From contig JARDYH010000002.1 in the NCBI GenBank assembly GCA_029215795.1, forward strand, positions 63,899,001-63,963,000: 64,000 nt of DNA. Direction: 5' to 3'. This stretch comes from Anniella stebbinsi (taxonomy: Eukaryota; Chordata; Lepidosauria; Squamata; Anniellidae). Positions 1 through 11,714 of this stretch are shown piece by piece. The translations under genes and the position numbers were made by a program. The first letter of the stretch is position 1, and every line of letters begins with the position of its first letter. The notes below the pieces were generated by a model that ran no database searches, was not told the DNA's origin, and saw only the letters and a program-made list of their open reading frames with translations.

Positions 1-2075
1 GACCTGTAGAAGTATTGGGAGATTTATAGATAATTTCTCGGACTGATTTTGCAGTCTGCTCTGTTTTGAAATTTAAATATTAATATTTGTATTTTTAAAA
101 AATGTCTATCTGTGCATATGCATTTCCTTGTAGTTTCAAGCCCTGGTTCTTACGATGCCAAATATAAAGATTCTGTTTTCATATATATATATATATATAT
201 ATATATGATCTTCGAAAAAAGTTAACAAGGGAGAGAAACAAAAAATTGTAGAAGAGACCACGGAAGCAGAAAGTAGGATTATTTAGTCATTGCGTTGTGA
301 AACTGTGAAAAAGAAAGAGTCCAGTGAGCAAAATGGATTGCTCAAGCAAGTGCAAAGCCATCCTAAAAGTTCAAAAAATAATGATTTACAGCTGGTAAAA
401 TGGATTATTTTCTTCCTAATTTGCTGGTAATATTTGTCTTAGAATAAGAATTAGGTACTTCTACTATTCAACTAAAATAGTATTTATGATTAAGGAATGG
501 ATTGCAAAATACTTATTATAAATCTTAAAAGTGAATAAATCCCATAATAACAGCTTTATTAGAACTTCCATGATAAATAATAGAACAAGTGCTTGGTCAA
601 AAATACACAATGATGATTAAATAAAGTATTTTATATTACAGGATATGGCTTTATTTATTTATGGCATATTGTAAATTCATCATGAAGTAAATAGATAAAA
701 TGCTATCTTTTTTCTGTGTTATGAATTTAATAACATTTCTTTGAACAGATTTCTGTCAGGAGATTACACTGAGCAACAGCAGACAGTTATGAAAGCTAAA
801 ATCTGATCTCCAGGTGCATTTTATGTTGCTTTACTACCACTTAGGGTTGAGGTGTGTTTATTTCATTTTTCTGTACCTCTAAGAACAGCTTATCTCTCCC
901 CCCATCCCTCCTATGGCATAATATTTATTATCTCCAATTCATGGACACACATACCTAATCCTTAAGAATTCACTGTTTTTGACTCAGTCTGGCAGAATGC
1001 CCTAGGTGGCAATTATTTTAAAAGTGACTGACTAGGCATTGTGACTAGCTGGATGGAAGCAGGATAAACTGAGATGGAACTTCACTAGATAGAACATGAG
1101 CAAAAAGGTGTGTGTGTGTGCAAAGGGAAGACTGTTGTGAACATGGCTTTACTAACTGGGCCAAGAAACAGGAATGAGGTGGACCCAGTTCACATGATCA
1201 CTGTAGATAAACAAGCCAGGGTGGCTTGCTTAAGATGTGCTGGATGCCATTTGCCTGGGCACAGCTCATCATGTCATCTGAAGCTGGGCAGCATGGCTTG
1301 TTTGAAGGAGAAATGGTGCCTGTCATGCAACGTGGCTTGTTTAAACCACCGAGATTGTGAGAACTGGGCCACTATGTCTTCATGCTGGCCATGAGCCCAT
1401 AAATACAGATTCCAAATTGGTGGAGAGCCTGGAAAACATACTAACAAAACACAGGAAATATCCCTCATGAGGGTAATATTTGGACACATGAGCTTCAAAA
1501 TAGTAGCTTAAATTGGTTTGTCAAGATTACATGTGCAAGTGTAGATTACCATTTATTTAGCACCAACCACTTGCTAAATACTAGAAAGAAAAAAGAAGTG
1601 GTTTGGATTCTTGACAGAAGTACAACACAGTCCAAACAAGGGAGATTGTGACACAAAACGTAACAACTAAAAGCTTGTAATTGTCATTGATATGACAGAA
1701 AGCCAGTGTTAAGACTCATGCTAGATGGGAACACAGAAAATGAAAGAGAAATGGATGTTTAGATGAGGCACCATGATTTGACTGGAGAGAAGGGGGATGT
1801 ATATATATATATATAGTAGGGAAGCCAAAATGTCTATCTGAAGGAATTCATATACGAAATAACCAGGACATAGAGATAAGAAAGGTGCATTTTGGAGATC
1901 TAGACAGAAGCAATGATATTTGCTTGCGTCTATCTAGAACATTTCTTTCAAAAAAATTAAGCATTTTGTTGTGAATATGTGCATTCTAAAACACTAATAA
2001 AACTAAGTATTTGGCTTAGCATTAAGAACAGCTACTCATAATAGAACTGGAAGTTAAATTATTTATATTGCTTAC
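1..2075 (-). other. DTWD2: DTWD2 intron 3 (partial), no other gene seen
   Basis: AT-rich DNA downstream (in gene orientation) of the splice donor of DTWD2 exon 3. It holds a 26-bp (AT)n tract at 181-206 and a shorter one at about 1800-1815. The short ORFs here have no recognisable domain. The next DTWD2 exon must lie left of the window. I see no other gene. Confidence 0.7.
181..206. repeat. (AT)n microsatellite
   Basis: Thirteen uninterrupted AT units directly visible in the sequence. Confidence 0.97.
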
Positions 2076-2170
2076 CTGTCTTCACTGAATCGACGACCAA
2101 TCAAGACTTTACATTTGTCTTCAGGTAGACAAGCAGCCAGAAGTGGAACTGTTCGTAATACTCTACTTTC
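2076..2170 (-). CDS. DTWD2: DTWD2 coding exon 3 (tRNA acp3U transferase)
   Basis: This is a 95-bp internal exon. On the minus strand it is preceded by an AG acceptor after a T-rich tract and followed by the donor GTAAGC. It encodes [16 protein letters not shown] then E-D-K-C-K-V and I-G-R-R-F-S-E-D, which I recognise as the DTWD2 segment [13 protein letters not shown]...[14 protein letters not shown]2 is the DTW-domain enzyme that transfers the 3-amino-3-carboxypropyl group of SAM to uridine in the tRNA D-loop (acp3U20a in human tRNAs). The exon starts in phase 0, matching the end of exon 2, and ends two bases into a codon. The catalytic DTW motif lies in later exons outside the window. Splice sites and frame are seen; the gene name rests on remembered family sequence. 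Confidence 0.9.
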
Positions 2171-3486
2171 CTTCAGTGAATATGGAATATAAAACAAAAT
2201 CTTATTTTAACATTGTAAGGATATATTATTTGATTTAAAGTTCTTACTATTAGAAAACAAAGCACATAAACCTTCCCATTTAAATTACACAAATACAATA
2301 TACATCTAGATGCAGCAGTAATGAAATAACTGAATGAAATTTTGTGATGTAATGTACATTGTAATTCTTATTCTGTCTATATTAGCTAGCACCTAATTAA
2401 AGAGATCTAAATCATTATATAAACTGCTTAGATGTTTTAATATATTAACCAGTATATAAGTATTAAAAATAAAGAAAGCAAGCATTGTGGATAGGTCCCT
2501 GTAAAGAAATTCAAAGTGGAATAGAATGCCACTACTGTAAATCTGTAAACACACACTAGGGATAATGAAGAATGGGAGAAAACCAATAGAAATCAACACT
2601 CCTTCACAAAACAATGGTATACCTATCCCTGCACAGTTGTTTACAAGGCAAAGATATACTTGTACTTGAAAATGTACAACGAAGGAAAGTAAAACTAAAT
2701 TAGATCAGGAAATGTTATCATTACCATAGAAAAGATATATGTCAATTGGGATGTATAATATATGCATACAAAATTATGAATGATTTGAATTAAAAAGAAT
2801 AGAGACGGGGCCACTTTGCACACATGTAAGATCTAACTCCTAAGAACTGATGAATGTGATATGGCTGCCATGCAGAAGCTGCTTAAAATAGCTCCAGTCA
2901 TATCTGTGTGCAGCAGCTTACAATACAGATTTCAGGAAGAAACATGGATATTTATTCCATGCCATTTCAGATGCTTTTATGGACATATGGAGAAAATCAC
3001 CTGACTCACATGAATTGTTGCACATGAATGATCATGCATAAATCATCACTATGTATAGCAATTTACAGTGCCTATATGATTGTAATTTGGGTACAATGCA
3101 CTAAAAGCAACTATAAACTAAAGTCTAGTTAATGGGGGTGGGGGGAAACAGTCTAAAAACTAATTCAGAATAATACTACCAATATCTATCTGGGTGGCAT
3201 GTGAAATAAGTATGATGGGTATTTTTCTTTCCCAACACTGGTGCCAGTATCAATGGCAAGCTACTATCCCAAATAAAAGTGAACCATCGCTAACTTTCAT
3301 CTACTTGCTGCACCAGCTGGCATTTTCATTTCTGCCTTTAATCGTTTAAATCACAGAATCATTGCAATTATTGCTATCTAATTGGAGAATAATAACAGTG
3401 CATTCCTATGCATGTTTACATAAAGATCCTACTGAACTCAATGGGCCTTACTCCGTAAAACATTTGTTTACAGTTTCAGCCTTAGA

Positions 3487-3800
3487 GCCTTATCACACGG
3501 GCGGTTTAATCCACACCTGCCACGACTTTGATCCAGTTCTTTCATACTACGTCATCCCCCTCCCGCTGGTCTCGCACCCTGAGTGCTCCTTTTTTCCTTC
3601 ATGTTTTGAAATATCCCTGAACGGGGGTTGTCCATTTTTTCCTCTCCTCCGCAGACTTTGCTGAGGTATCAGAGGAAAACCGCCCACGTGTGACTGAAAA
3701 GGCTACACTCGCATAGGAAACGGAGGGGGAACCCACAGAAGCAAACTTAGGCCTTGCTTCTGCGGGTTCCCCCTCAGTTCTAATATGGTCACCATTAGTT
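3487..3800. repeat. Unclassified foldback-like repeat with strong hairpin
   Basis: The motif TCACACGGGCGGTTT at about 3490 recurs in near-inverted form (AAACCGCCCACGTGTGA) at about 3678. Next to it is a hairpin with 22-nt arms (3723-3744 and 3754-3775, one mismatch) and a 9-nt loop. This looks like a small non-autonomous DNA element. Ends and target duplication could not be fixed. Confidence 0.4.
3723..3775. repeat. 22-bp-arm hairpin
   Basis: The arms GAGGGGGAACCC.CAGAAGCAA and their reverse complement pair with one mismatch around the loop ACTTAGGCC. It is the most stable short inverted repeat noticed in this intron and probably a relic of a MITE core. Confidence 0.85.
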
Positions 3801-4239
3801 TTTCCAGTGCACTCCATCAACCATCAAAGTTGTTGGGGGCGGGACATCTGGTATTGAGTAAACAGATCGGGATCGTCTCTCCTCCCACGTGAGGAAAACT
3901 AAAAAGAATAATATCCCATCTATAAGAACTCAAAACTGCAAGTGGAAAGCAGTGCTTGTTATGGGAAGCTTTACAGAGTAAGGGAAACTAAACTGAAGAG
4001 ATTAAAATAAATTGGCAGTGCTATAAAGTGCTATAAAATGCTTAATGAGCCTGGGAGAGTTGCCGAGGCTGGGAATTGAAACGGCGGAAGTGTACTTATC
4101 TTTGTTGATATAACTTTAAACTAAAGCAAAGAATAATTGGATACTCACGGAGAATACTGGACATTATTAACTAATTAGCAAGGATCTAAGCAAGAGGTGG
4201 TAGAAAGACCGAACATCGTAACCGCTGGCTGGATGCCAG

Positions 4240-5256
4240 ATGAGCAGAGAAAGGGGGAGAAGTAGGAAAATTTCGCCACCGAGGTGGACTAGATCCAAAG
4301 CTCACCCATCCGATAAGAGCTGGTCCCATCTGACTAGGAAGAATTCAGAAAATTTAGAGGCAGTCATGACGAATGGGAAAGCGGGCCCGCTGCAAACCGG
4401 AAGTGGGAATCATAAAAATGGAGCTAAGCCAGGAGCAGTCCCCAAAACAATGAAAACACAAACCGAGCAGATGTCCTCTGAAGATTTATTGGCTGGCATT
4501 CAAGGCATGCTGGATAAGCAGAAGAATGAGCTCATGCAGGAGGTTCAAAAGATCCAAAAATCTCAATCAGAGTTACAAAACGGTCTTCAAATGATTAATG
4601 ATAAACGTGTATCTTTGGAGCAGCAAACAGATCAGAACAAAGATAAGATAAAAAAGCAAGAAATAATTCTACAAGAAACGGACTTACGCCTAATTTCTAT
4701 GGAAGATAGAGACAGAAGAATGAATATTCGCATCAGATCCTTCCAGGAACAGCAGGGGGGAAACACAAAGATTCTGAAAGACAAGCTAATGGAATGGATT
4801 AAGGAGAAGGATCCTCAAATGACATGGGATGATGCAGATATTGAAAGGGTCCACAGAGTTGGACCTAAAAGGGGTGGAATGGTCCCAAGGGACATAATAG
4901 TAAGATTTGCCAGTTTTTACAAAAAAGAAAAATTGATGCAAGCCATTAGACGTGCTGGGCAACTGATGTTCCAGTCTTCACAGATACAGGTCTACAATGA
5001 TCTATGTTTTCAAACAATTCAATGGAGGAAAAGTGTAAAGCTGTGTACAACTACCCTGCGGAAGAATTCAATTGTTTATAGCTGGGGATATCCAGTATTC
5101 CTACGATTTATGTACCAGGGGAAACAATACAGAATAACATTGTGTGAGCAAGGAATGGATCTTCTGCGGAGCCTGGGCCTGATGGAGAAAGATACCAATG
5201 GGAGGCAGGAACAAGAAAGAGAAGAAGAAGGGGCAGCAGGAGGAAGCAGTTTGTGA
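4240..5256 (+). CDS. L1 ORF1 protein (RNA-binding chaperone), intact
   Basis: This 338-aa open frame is the length expected for a vertebrate L1 ORF1p, the trimeric RNA-binding protein that coats L1 RNA in cytoplasmic particles. Residues 1-75 are basic and low-complexity. About 80-155 is a Q/K/E-rich coiled coil (MLDKQKNELMQEVQKIQK and onward). About 155-237 is the RRM-like domain, recognised by MEDRDRRMNIRIRSFQE, DADIERVHRVGPKR and RDIIVRFASFYKKEKLM. About 240-315 is the C-terminal domain (NDLCFQTIQWRKS, LRKNSIVYSWGYP, FLRFMYQGK). The chosen ATG follows a stop-containing leader. No frameshift or internal stop is present, unlike in ORF2 just downstream. Confidence 0.9.
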   Translation: MSRERGRSRKISPPRWTRSKAHPSDKSWSHLTRKNSENLEAVMTNGKAGPLQTGSGNHKNGAKPGAVPKTMKTQTEQMSSEDLLAGIQGMLDKQKNELMQEVQKIQKSQSELQNGLQMINDKRVSLEQQTDQNKDKIKKQEIILQETDLRLISMEDRDRRMNIRIRSFQEQQGGNTKILKDKLMEWIKEKDPQMTWDDADIERVHRVGPKRGGMVPRDIIVRFASFYKKEKLMQAIRRAGQLMFQSSQIQVYNDLCFQTIQWRKSVKLCTTTLRKNSIVYSWGYPVFLRFMYQGKQYRITLCEQGMDLLRSLGLMEKDTNGRQEQEREEEGAAGGSSL

Positions 5257-5520
5257 CTGAGATATAGATTAAAGAGGGATAGTAAGAAGAGTAAAGGGAG
5301 GGGGAATTCTGCTTTGGTTCCATGCGGGATGTTTGCCGCCCCCCCCTAAAGGGTCCTAAGAAGAGGAGGATAGGAGCCACCGCCCAGGGAAACCTGGGGT
5401 TGAGGGGGGGGATGGGGGTTATATGTGGGGGGAGGGAAGGAGGGGGTAATTGTGTCACATTAGGAGACCTACAAAAAAACTTAAGAATGGAGATATGGAA
5501 AATAAAGTAAGATAGATAAC

Positions 5521-8500
5521 TTTAAATGTTAATGGGCTGGGTAGTGTTGTTAAAAGAAAGAGGATTGAAGGGTTGTTGAATAAAAGGAAAGCTGATATAA
5601 TATTTTTACAAGAAACACATCAAAAGGAAGATGGTAGAAATGAACTTAAAATGAGGAATTAGGGTGTATATGAGAAAGCATATGGGACTTCTAAACAAGA
5701 GGAGTTGTGATAATAATTTCTAAAAAATGTGCACTTCATGTGGTTAAAGTGGTAAAGGACGTTTTGGGAAGATTTATTATTTTACACTGTTTCATGGGGG
5801 AGGAAAAATATGTATTGGTTAATGTATATGCTCCAAATGAAAAGCAAACAGATTTTATGATAAAGTGTTCAGCAATATGGGGAATGTAGAGAAAGTAAAT
5901 ATTGTAATGGCTGGAGACTTTAATATGGTGATGGACAAAATGAAAGATAAAGATACTATAAAAGGTATTGGGAAAACGGGTTTAGCCAAAGTAATGGAAC
6001 AAAGAGAATTGAAGAATGTTTGGAGAATAGTAAAAAGGGAAGAAAAGAAATATACCTTTTATTCATCAAAACATAAGAGTTTTTCCAGGATTGACTATAT
6101 ATTTGTCTCAAAGAATATGCTTTCTAAGATTATGGACTGTGAAATAGGAGTAATTAAGGTTTCAGATCACGCATTAATGAGCATGGATATTAAAATAAAG
6201 ATTACAGGGAAGCAAAAAGGTGGAGATTGGATACTAAAATTCTAAGTTATAAAAATATTGTGGAAAAAATGAAAAAGGAAATACAGACTATATGGGAAAT
6301 AAATGAAATAGGGGTAAACTCGCAGGGGACAGTTTGGGACACGATGGAAGCAGTAGTAAGAGGGATATGTATTAGAGAATCGTGTAAATTAAAAAGACAA
6401 CAAGAAGCACAAAGTAAAAAGATTGAAGAGGAGATTAAGGAATTAGAGGAACAATTTAGAACAAATAAGGATATGCATATATATGCTCAACTCCAAGCAA
6501 AAAAAAACTTGAGGAAAAGGATATAGAGAGAGTCCAAAAAGAATTAATATATTTGAAAAGGAATTTCTTTGAATATAGCAACAAAAATTCTAAAATGTTG
6601 GCAAGGACCACGCAATCAAAGAAGGAAAAAAATATAATAGGGACAATTAAAGATAAAACTGGGAAAAGCTGTAGTTTAATGAAAGATAAATTAAAATATC
6701 AGAAATTGTATACATCAGAGGCGGGCCCACAGACAAGAATACAGGAATATATAGAGAAGAATTGGAAGATAAGATTACAAGGCAAGGATAGGGATTATAT
6801 GGAAGCATAAGTGACTGAAAAAGAAATAGAGGGAATTATTGATAAATTGAAAGGAGGGAAATCTCCAGGAGTAGATGGGATGGGGCCAGAATATTATAAG
6901 ATATTTAAAGAGTTTTTAGTACCAAAAATGAAAAAATTGTATAATAATATAATAAAGGGAGAGAAGACCCCGCCATTGTGGGAACATTCGTTGATGATAC
7001 TAATCCCGAAACCAGATAAAGGATTTAACGGACCCAGCATCATATAGACATATTTCTTTAATTAATCAAGATTCTAAAATATTTACAGCAATCATGGCAA
7101 CAAAATTGAATACCTTTATAAATAAGTATATAAAAAAGGATCAATGTGGATTTATTCCAGAGAGGCAAATGCCCAATCTAATAGGGAGAGTATTGAATAT
7201 AATAAATATTATTAAAAGAAGAAATTTAAAAGCAGGGTTGATAGCTTTAGATATTTTTAAAGCATTTGATTGCGTGGAACGGCCGGCGCTAAAAACTATT
7301 ATAAAGATATTTGGTTTTGGAGAAAGGTTCATGGGAGTGATTAATCAGCTTTATGCAAACAATAAGGCGGAGGTATTGGTAAATGACGGTTTAACGCAAC
7401 AAATTACCTTAGTCCGAGGAACAGGACAAGGGTGTCCTCTCTCCCCAATATTATTTGCAATTGTTATAGAAATATTGGCAATTGTTATTAGGGAAGATGA
7501 GAGACTGAAGGGAATAGGAGGGGAAGATAAAATAAAAATTAATATGTTTGCGGATGATACTTTATTGACATTAGAAAATCCGAGGGGAAGCATGGAAGAA
7601 ATAAAACCACATTTGAGAGAATTTGGAGAGAATACAGGATTACAGGTAAATTGGGGGAAATCAGAAATGATGTTATTTAATTATAACAAAGAAGAAAGGG
7701 ATGAGTGTAGTTTAAAACTTGATCTGAAGATTAAAAATATAGTGCGCTATTTAGGAGTTTATATTACGAAAGATTTAGAAAAGTTAGAGGAAATAAATTT
7801 TAGTAGTTTAAAAAAACAGATAATGAAGAAGTTAGAGGCTTATAGGAAATTAAAACATTCATGGTTTGATAGAATAGCGGTTATTAAAATGAAAATATTA
7901 CCAAAGATTTTTTTTTTTTTAGAATGCTACCAATTAAAATAACAGAAGTAGAAATAAGAAGTTGGCAAAGTATGATAATTAATTACTGTAACGGAGACAG
8001 AAAAGCAAGAATTAATAAAACAAAATGGTATAAGACTCAAAGGAAAGGAGGGTTGGGACTCCCGAATATAAAGATGTATTATATAGCTAATCAAATAAGA
8101 CACGTTATAAATAGTATAGTAGGAAAAGAGGATTTAGAGTTACAAATTTACTACAAATTTAGAGTTAGAGTTACAAAATATTTTTTCTAGTAAAATACAA
8201 AAGAATCAACTGAAGGATATGGAAAATCCCATCCTAAGGAATATCATAGAAATTTGGGGAAAGTATAAAAAGATATTAATACCAGGAATTTCTCCTCTAA
8301 CCCCAGTTGTTCTATTGGAGAACTTCCCAGGTAATTTGAGAAGAGAATTGGAAGGGCTATTGAGGGGAAAAAAATAATTAAAGTGAAAGATTGGCTGAAG
8401 AGATTGGTTAACAAAAAGCAAATAGAAGAAGTTTGAAGAGGGCAAAAAAAATTATGGTTTAAGTGTATATAGTTGTAACAATGGACACAGAAATGGAAAA

Positions 8501-9206
8501 AGAAAAATAAGGACTGTAGAAAGGTGACAAGATTTGAAAAGTTAATTGAGTCAAGAGAGAAGGAGGGGGAAAATAAAAGTAAAAAAGGTATAATGAGCGA
8601 AATATATAACATATTGTTAGAAGAGGGAGAGCAACAAGAAATTTTGAAAACATTCTGGGAAGAAGATTTTAAAAAACAAATTATTGAGGATAACTAGGGG
8701 AAGATATGGGAACTAAGAACTTTAAAGTTGTTATCAATAAGGATAAAAGAAAATCATTATAAAATAATTTGAAGATGGTATCTCACTCCCGTAAGATTAC
8801 ATCAGATAGATAAGAAAATGTCAAAGCTATGCTAGAGGGGTTGTCAGGAAGTGGGGACATATTTCCATATGTGGTGGACATGTGAGTATGTACAAAAATT
8901 TTGGAAAAGAGTTTTTAAAGAAAAGTGAAAGTGGGAGCAAGTCCAAATTTAGCTTTATTGGCGATGTTTGATAAAGAATATGGGGATAATAATATAAGAG
9001 AATTGATAAACAACCTCCTGACACCGGCTAGATTAATGATAGCTAAGAACTGGAAAATACAAGGGAATTATAGTATAGAAGAATGGTATAAAGGAGTGTG
9101 GGATATTGCAATTAACGACAGATTAACATGTAAAATTAAAGTTAGGATGGGGTTATCCAAAAAGAATGATTTTGAAAGTATATGGGGAACATTTATAGAA
9201 TATGTT
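5521..9206 (+). pseudogene. L1 ORF2 (endonuclease/reverse transcriptase), disabled
   Basis: Reading-frame fragments in order encode the L1 ORF2 polyprotein. The APE-type endonuclease is at about 5524-6245, with FLQETHQ, NVYAPN, AGDFNMVMD, SRIDYIFVS and VSDHALM all present. A linker follows to 6810. The RT starts at 6811 (KGGKSPGVDGMGPEYYK) and its core lies in one open stretch 7094-7942: DQCGFIPER, ALDIFKAFDCV, GTGQGCPLSPILF, MFADDTLL. The C-terminal part runs from about 7924 and includes a degraded Cys/His region near 8830-8900. Lesions include an in-frame stop near 5660, frame changes near 5870, 6230, 7030 and at a T-rich run at 7909-7920, and several stops after 8190. The element is therefore no longer autonomous. 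The catalytic motifs themselves are still recognisable. Confidence 0.88.
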
Positions 9207-10674
9207 TTATTTATTTATTTATTTATTACATTTGTATACCGCCCCACAGCCGAAGCTCTCTGGGTGGTTTACATAGGATAAAAACAATTAAAAACAATAT
9301 ACAAAAATTAAAATAGTAAAAACATACAACATACACACAATCTGTACATTTAAAACCACTACAACACCCCAAAAAACTACAAAAAAACAAAAAACAAACC
9401 CAGGCTCCTCAGATATTGCCAAATCCCTGAGAGAAGAGGAAAGTCTTGACCTGGCGCCGAAAAGATAACAATGTTGGCGCCAGGCGGGCCTCATCAGGGA
9501 GATCGTTCCACAATTAGGGGGCCACAACAGAGAAGGCCCTCTCTCTTGTTGCCGACCTCCGAGCTTCCCTCGGAGTAGGAACTCGGAGGAGGGCCTTAGA
9601 TGTTGAACGTAGTGTTCCAGTAGGTTCATGTCAGGAAAGGCGTTCCATCCATTGTGGTCCCAAGCCGTGTAAGGCTTTGTAAGTTAAAACCAGCAGCTTG
9701 AATCAGGCTCGGAAACATACAGGCAGCCAATGCAAGCGGGCCAGAGTAGGTCTTATATGCTCGAACCTACTGGTTCCGGTTATCAATCTGGCCGCTGCAT
9801 TTTGCACAAGCTGCAGCTTCCGAACCACCTTCAAAGGCAGCCCCACGTAGAGTGCATTGCAGTAATCTAACTTGGAGGTTACCAGAGCATGGACAATTGA
9901 AGCCAGGTTATCCCTGTCCAGATAGGGACGTAGCTGGGCCACCAACCGAAGTTGGTAGAAGGCACTCCGTGCCACTGAGGCCACCTGAGCCTCAAGTGAC
10001 AGAGATGGCTCTAGGAGAACCCCCAAGCTACGAACCCGCTCCTTCAAGGGGAGTGCAAACCCATCCAGAACAGGTTGAACATCCTCCATCCGGTCAGCGG
10101 AACCACCCACTAACAGCATCTCAGTCTTGTCTGGATTGAGTTTCAGTTTATTAGCCCTCATCCAGTCCATTGTCGCATCCAGGCACTGGTTCAGTACATC
10201 CACAGCCTCACCTGATGAAGATGAAAAGGAGAAATAGAGCTGCGTGTCATCAGCGTACTGATGACAACGCACTCCAAAACTCCGGATGACTGCACTCAAC
10301 GGTTTCATGTAGATGTTGAACAGCATGGGGGACAAGACTGACCCCTGCGGAACCCCATACTGGAGAATCCATGGGGCCGAGCAATGTTCCCCAAGCACCA
10401 CCTTCTGGAGCCGACCCACCAAGTAGGAGCGGAACCACTGCATTGCAGTGCCTCCCACTCCCAACTTAGCCAGTCGTCCCAGAAGGATACCATGGTTGAT
10501 GGTATCAAAAGCCGCTGAGAGATCAAGGAGAATCAACAGAGTCACACTCCCCCCGTCTTTCTCCCGACATAGGTCATCATACAGGGCGACCAAGGCTGTT
10601 TCCGTACCAAAACCAGGCCTGAAACCCGAATGTACCATGTCCTTGGGGCCAGCATGTAAAAGGGAGAGGTTGTA
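9207..10674 (-). mobile_element. L2-like LINE, 5'-truncated, inserted antisense into the L1
   Basis: On the minus strand it runs from within the RT domain to a 3' end made of CGGTATACAAATG followed by (AAAT)n (plus strand 9207-9232). The sequence left of it (GAATATGT) and right of it (AAAAGAATCGTTACAATTTTGG) are contiguous in the other L1 copy at 26.1 kb, which fixes the insertion. The same 3' end (CCGCCC.AGAGAGCTTCGGC.ATGGGGCGGTAT in gene sense) recurs at many sites in this window. Confidence 0.85.
9410..10674 (-). pseudogene. L2-like LINE ORF2, reverse transcriptase fragment
   Basis: A 326-codon open stretch (9703-10683) carries RT blocks: SGFRPGFGTETALV, LDLSAAFDTINH, YGVPQGSVLSPMLFN, CHQYADDTQLY with the catalytic ADD, and NPDKTEMLLVG. 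It continues with RSLGVLLEPSLSLEAQV and LDYCNALYVGLP, typical of the L2/CR1-like clade. A stop near 9703, another near 9640 and a frame change near 9550 break the last part, whose remnants (SVVAP and LSSFRRQVKTFLFSQ-like in other frames) reach about 9410. The endonuclease and N-terminal RT are missing through 5' truncation. The assignment to L2 rather than another CR1-group clade is by remembered resemblance. Confidence 0.82.
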
Positions 10675-11342
10675 CACCTTCAAAAGAATCGTTACAATTT
10701 TGGAAACATGTATAATATATTAGAGTATTGAAGGTCTGAAGGGTAGGGGAGCGCAGGGGAGATGTTGAGGTTTTGTTTATGTATTATGTTTATTTTATGT
10801 TGTTATATGTTGAAAAATTAAATAATTGTTTTTTAAAAAAAACCATCAACTTTGAATTTGGAAAAGGTTCTCATTGGAAAAACAGCTTTAGAAATCCTGA
10901 AGTACTTGTTAAAAGAAAGAGAGAAAGGCATCGTCACACAATCTCCTTTTAAGTTAGCCCTCAATTGTCTTTGTTTCTGAGGAATCTAGATTCAAAACAC
11001 ATATATTTATTTATATATGAACTCAGCAAAGGCTCTTTGATACACACCATTAGCCAAATTATGACAATGAACAAACTTTGCCCTTGATATTCTTAGAAAG
11101 GACTACATTATTAAAATGTATATGTTGCCAGAGTGTTTTTTTAAGTACTTAGAAGGTAAGAATGGGCACCTAAGGACTAGAGACTACAAGACATACATTT
11201 GTGGTGAAGTGTGTGCATGCCTATGTGTACATGTGTGAGAAACGTAGAGCTGTATTCTAGTGGCCTTGATTGTCACAATTGTCACAAGTCAAAATTCAGT
11301 TGTCTCAGGATAAAAATGCAGGTTGCTTACCTGTAACTGTAG

Positions 11343-11498
11343 TTCTTCAAGTGGTCATCTGTGCAGTCATACATATGGGCTCGCGCCGGCGCCGAGCTCA
11401 GTTCAGGAAACTTCTATAGCTAGCTTAGAGTTTTGGCGGGAACCCCTCCCCCCACCATCCTATCGTGCATGCTCCGGGTTCCCGCATACCTCAGTTCT
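11343..11498 (-). repeat. DIRS left inverted terminal repeat (element 3' end)
   Basis: This runs from TTCTTCAAGTGGTCATCTG through CTCGCGCCGGCGCCGAG and CTATAGCTAGCTTAGAG to CCTCAGTTCT. It is the reverse complement of 19478-19632 with a handful of differences. The outermost 30 bp (11314-11343) are not in the right repeat but are complementary to the internal region at 11651-11679, as expected for DIRS. Confidence 0.9.
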
Positions 11499-11627
11499 CT
11501 GAGACCGCAAAGGCCTCGCACCGAGTTAAGGAATCGAATAAGCACAATAACATTGAAGCACGAGCGCGTAGCCTCTTGCCAAACACAACAGCGTTGCCAA
11601 GAGGGGATGGCGGGTGCGTTGTGTGAC

Positions 11628-11714
11628 TGCACAGATGACCACTCGAAGAACTACAGTTACAGGTAAGCAACCTGCATTTCTTCTTCGTGGTCTCTGTGCA
11701 TCACACATATGGGC
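11628..11714 (-). repeat. DIRS internal complementary region
   Basis: The left half (about 11628-11679) is the reverse complement of the outer left end (about 11314-11365: AAATGCAGGTTGCTTACCTG...). The right half (about 11678-11714) is the same sequence as the reverse complement of the outer right end (19596-19632: TTCTTCTTCGTGGTCTCTG...). It thus joins both termini, the arrangement used in DIRS replication to template the ends of a circular molecule. Confidence 0.88.

Larger units (their letters stand above)
3828..10840 (+). mobile_element. Near-full-length L1 (LINE-1) retrotransposon, with nested L2-like insertion
   Basis: Order on the plus strand is a 5' UTR of about 410 bp, an intact ORF1 (4240-5256), a broken ORF2 with endonuclease, RT and C-terminal Cys/His region (about 5520-9206), a nested L2-like LINE (about 9207-10674), the rest of the L1 3' UTR (about 10675-10830) and an A-rich tail. 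The 9-bp sequence AACCATCAA at 3819-3827 recurs at 10841-10849 just after the tail, a fitting target-site duplication. The L1 3' end matches the second, reversed L1 copy at 25.95-27.0 kb, which places the L2 insertion inside the L1 tail region. Presence of ORF1 and a 5' UTR means it is not 5'-truncated, but ORF2 cannot encode a full protein. Confidence 0.85.

Noticed and set aside
11650..11680. Possible splice donor (CAGGTAAGCAACC) and exon near 11.65 kb
   Set aside because: The sequence belongs to the DIRS internal complementary region and is repeated inverted at the element end.
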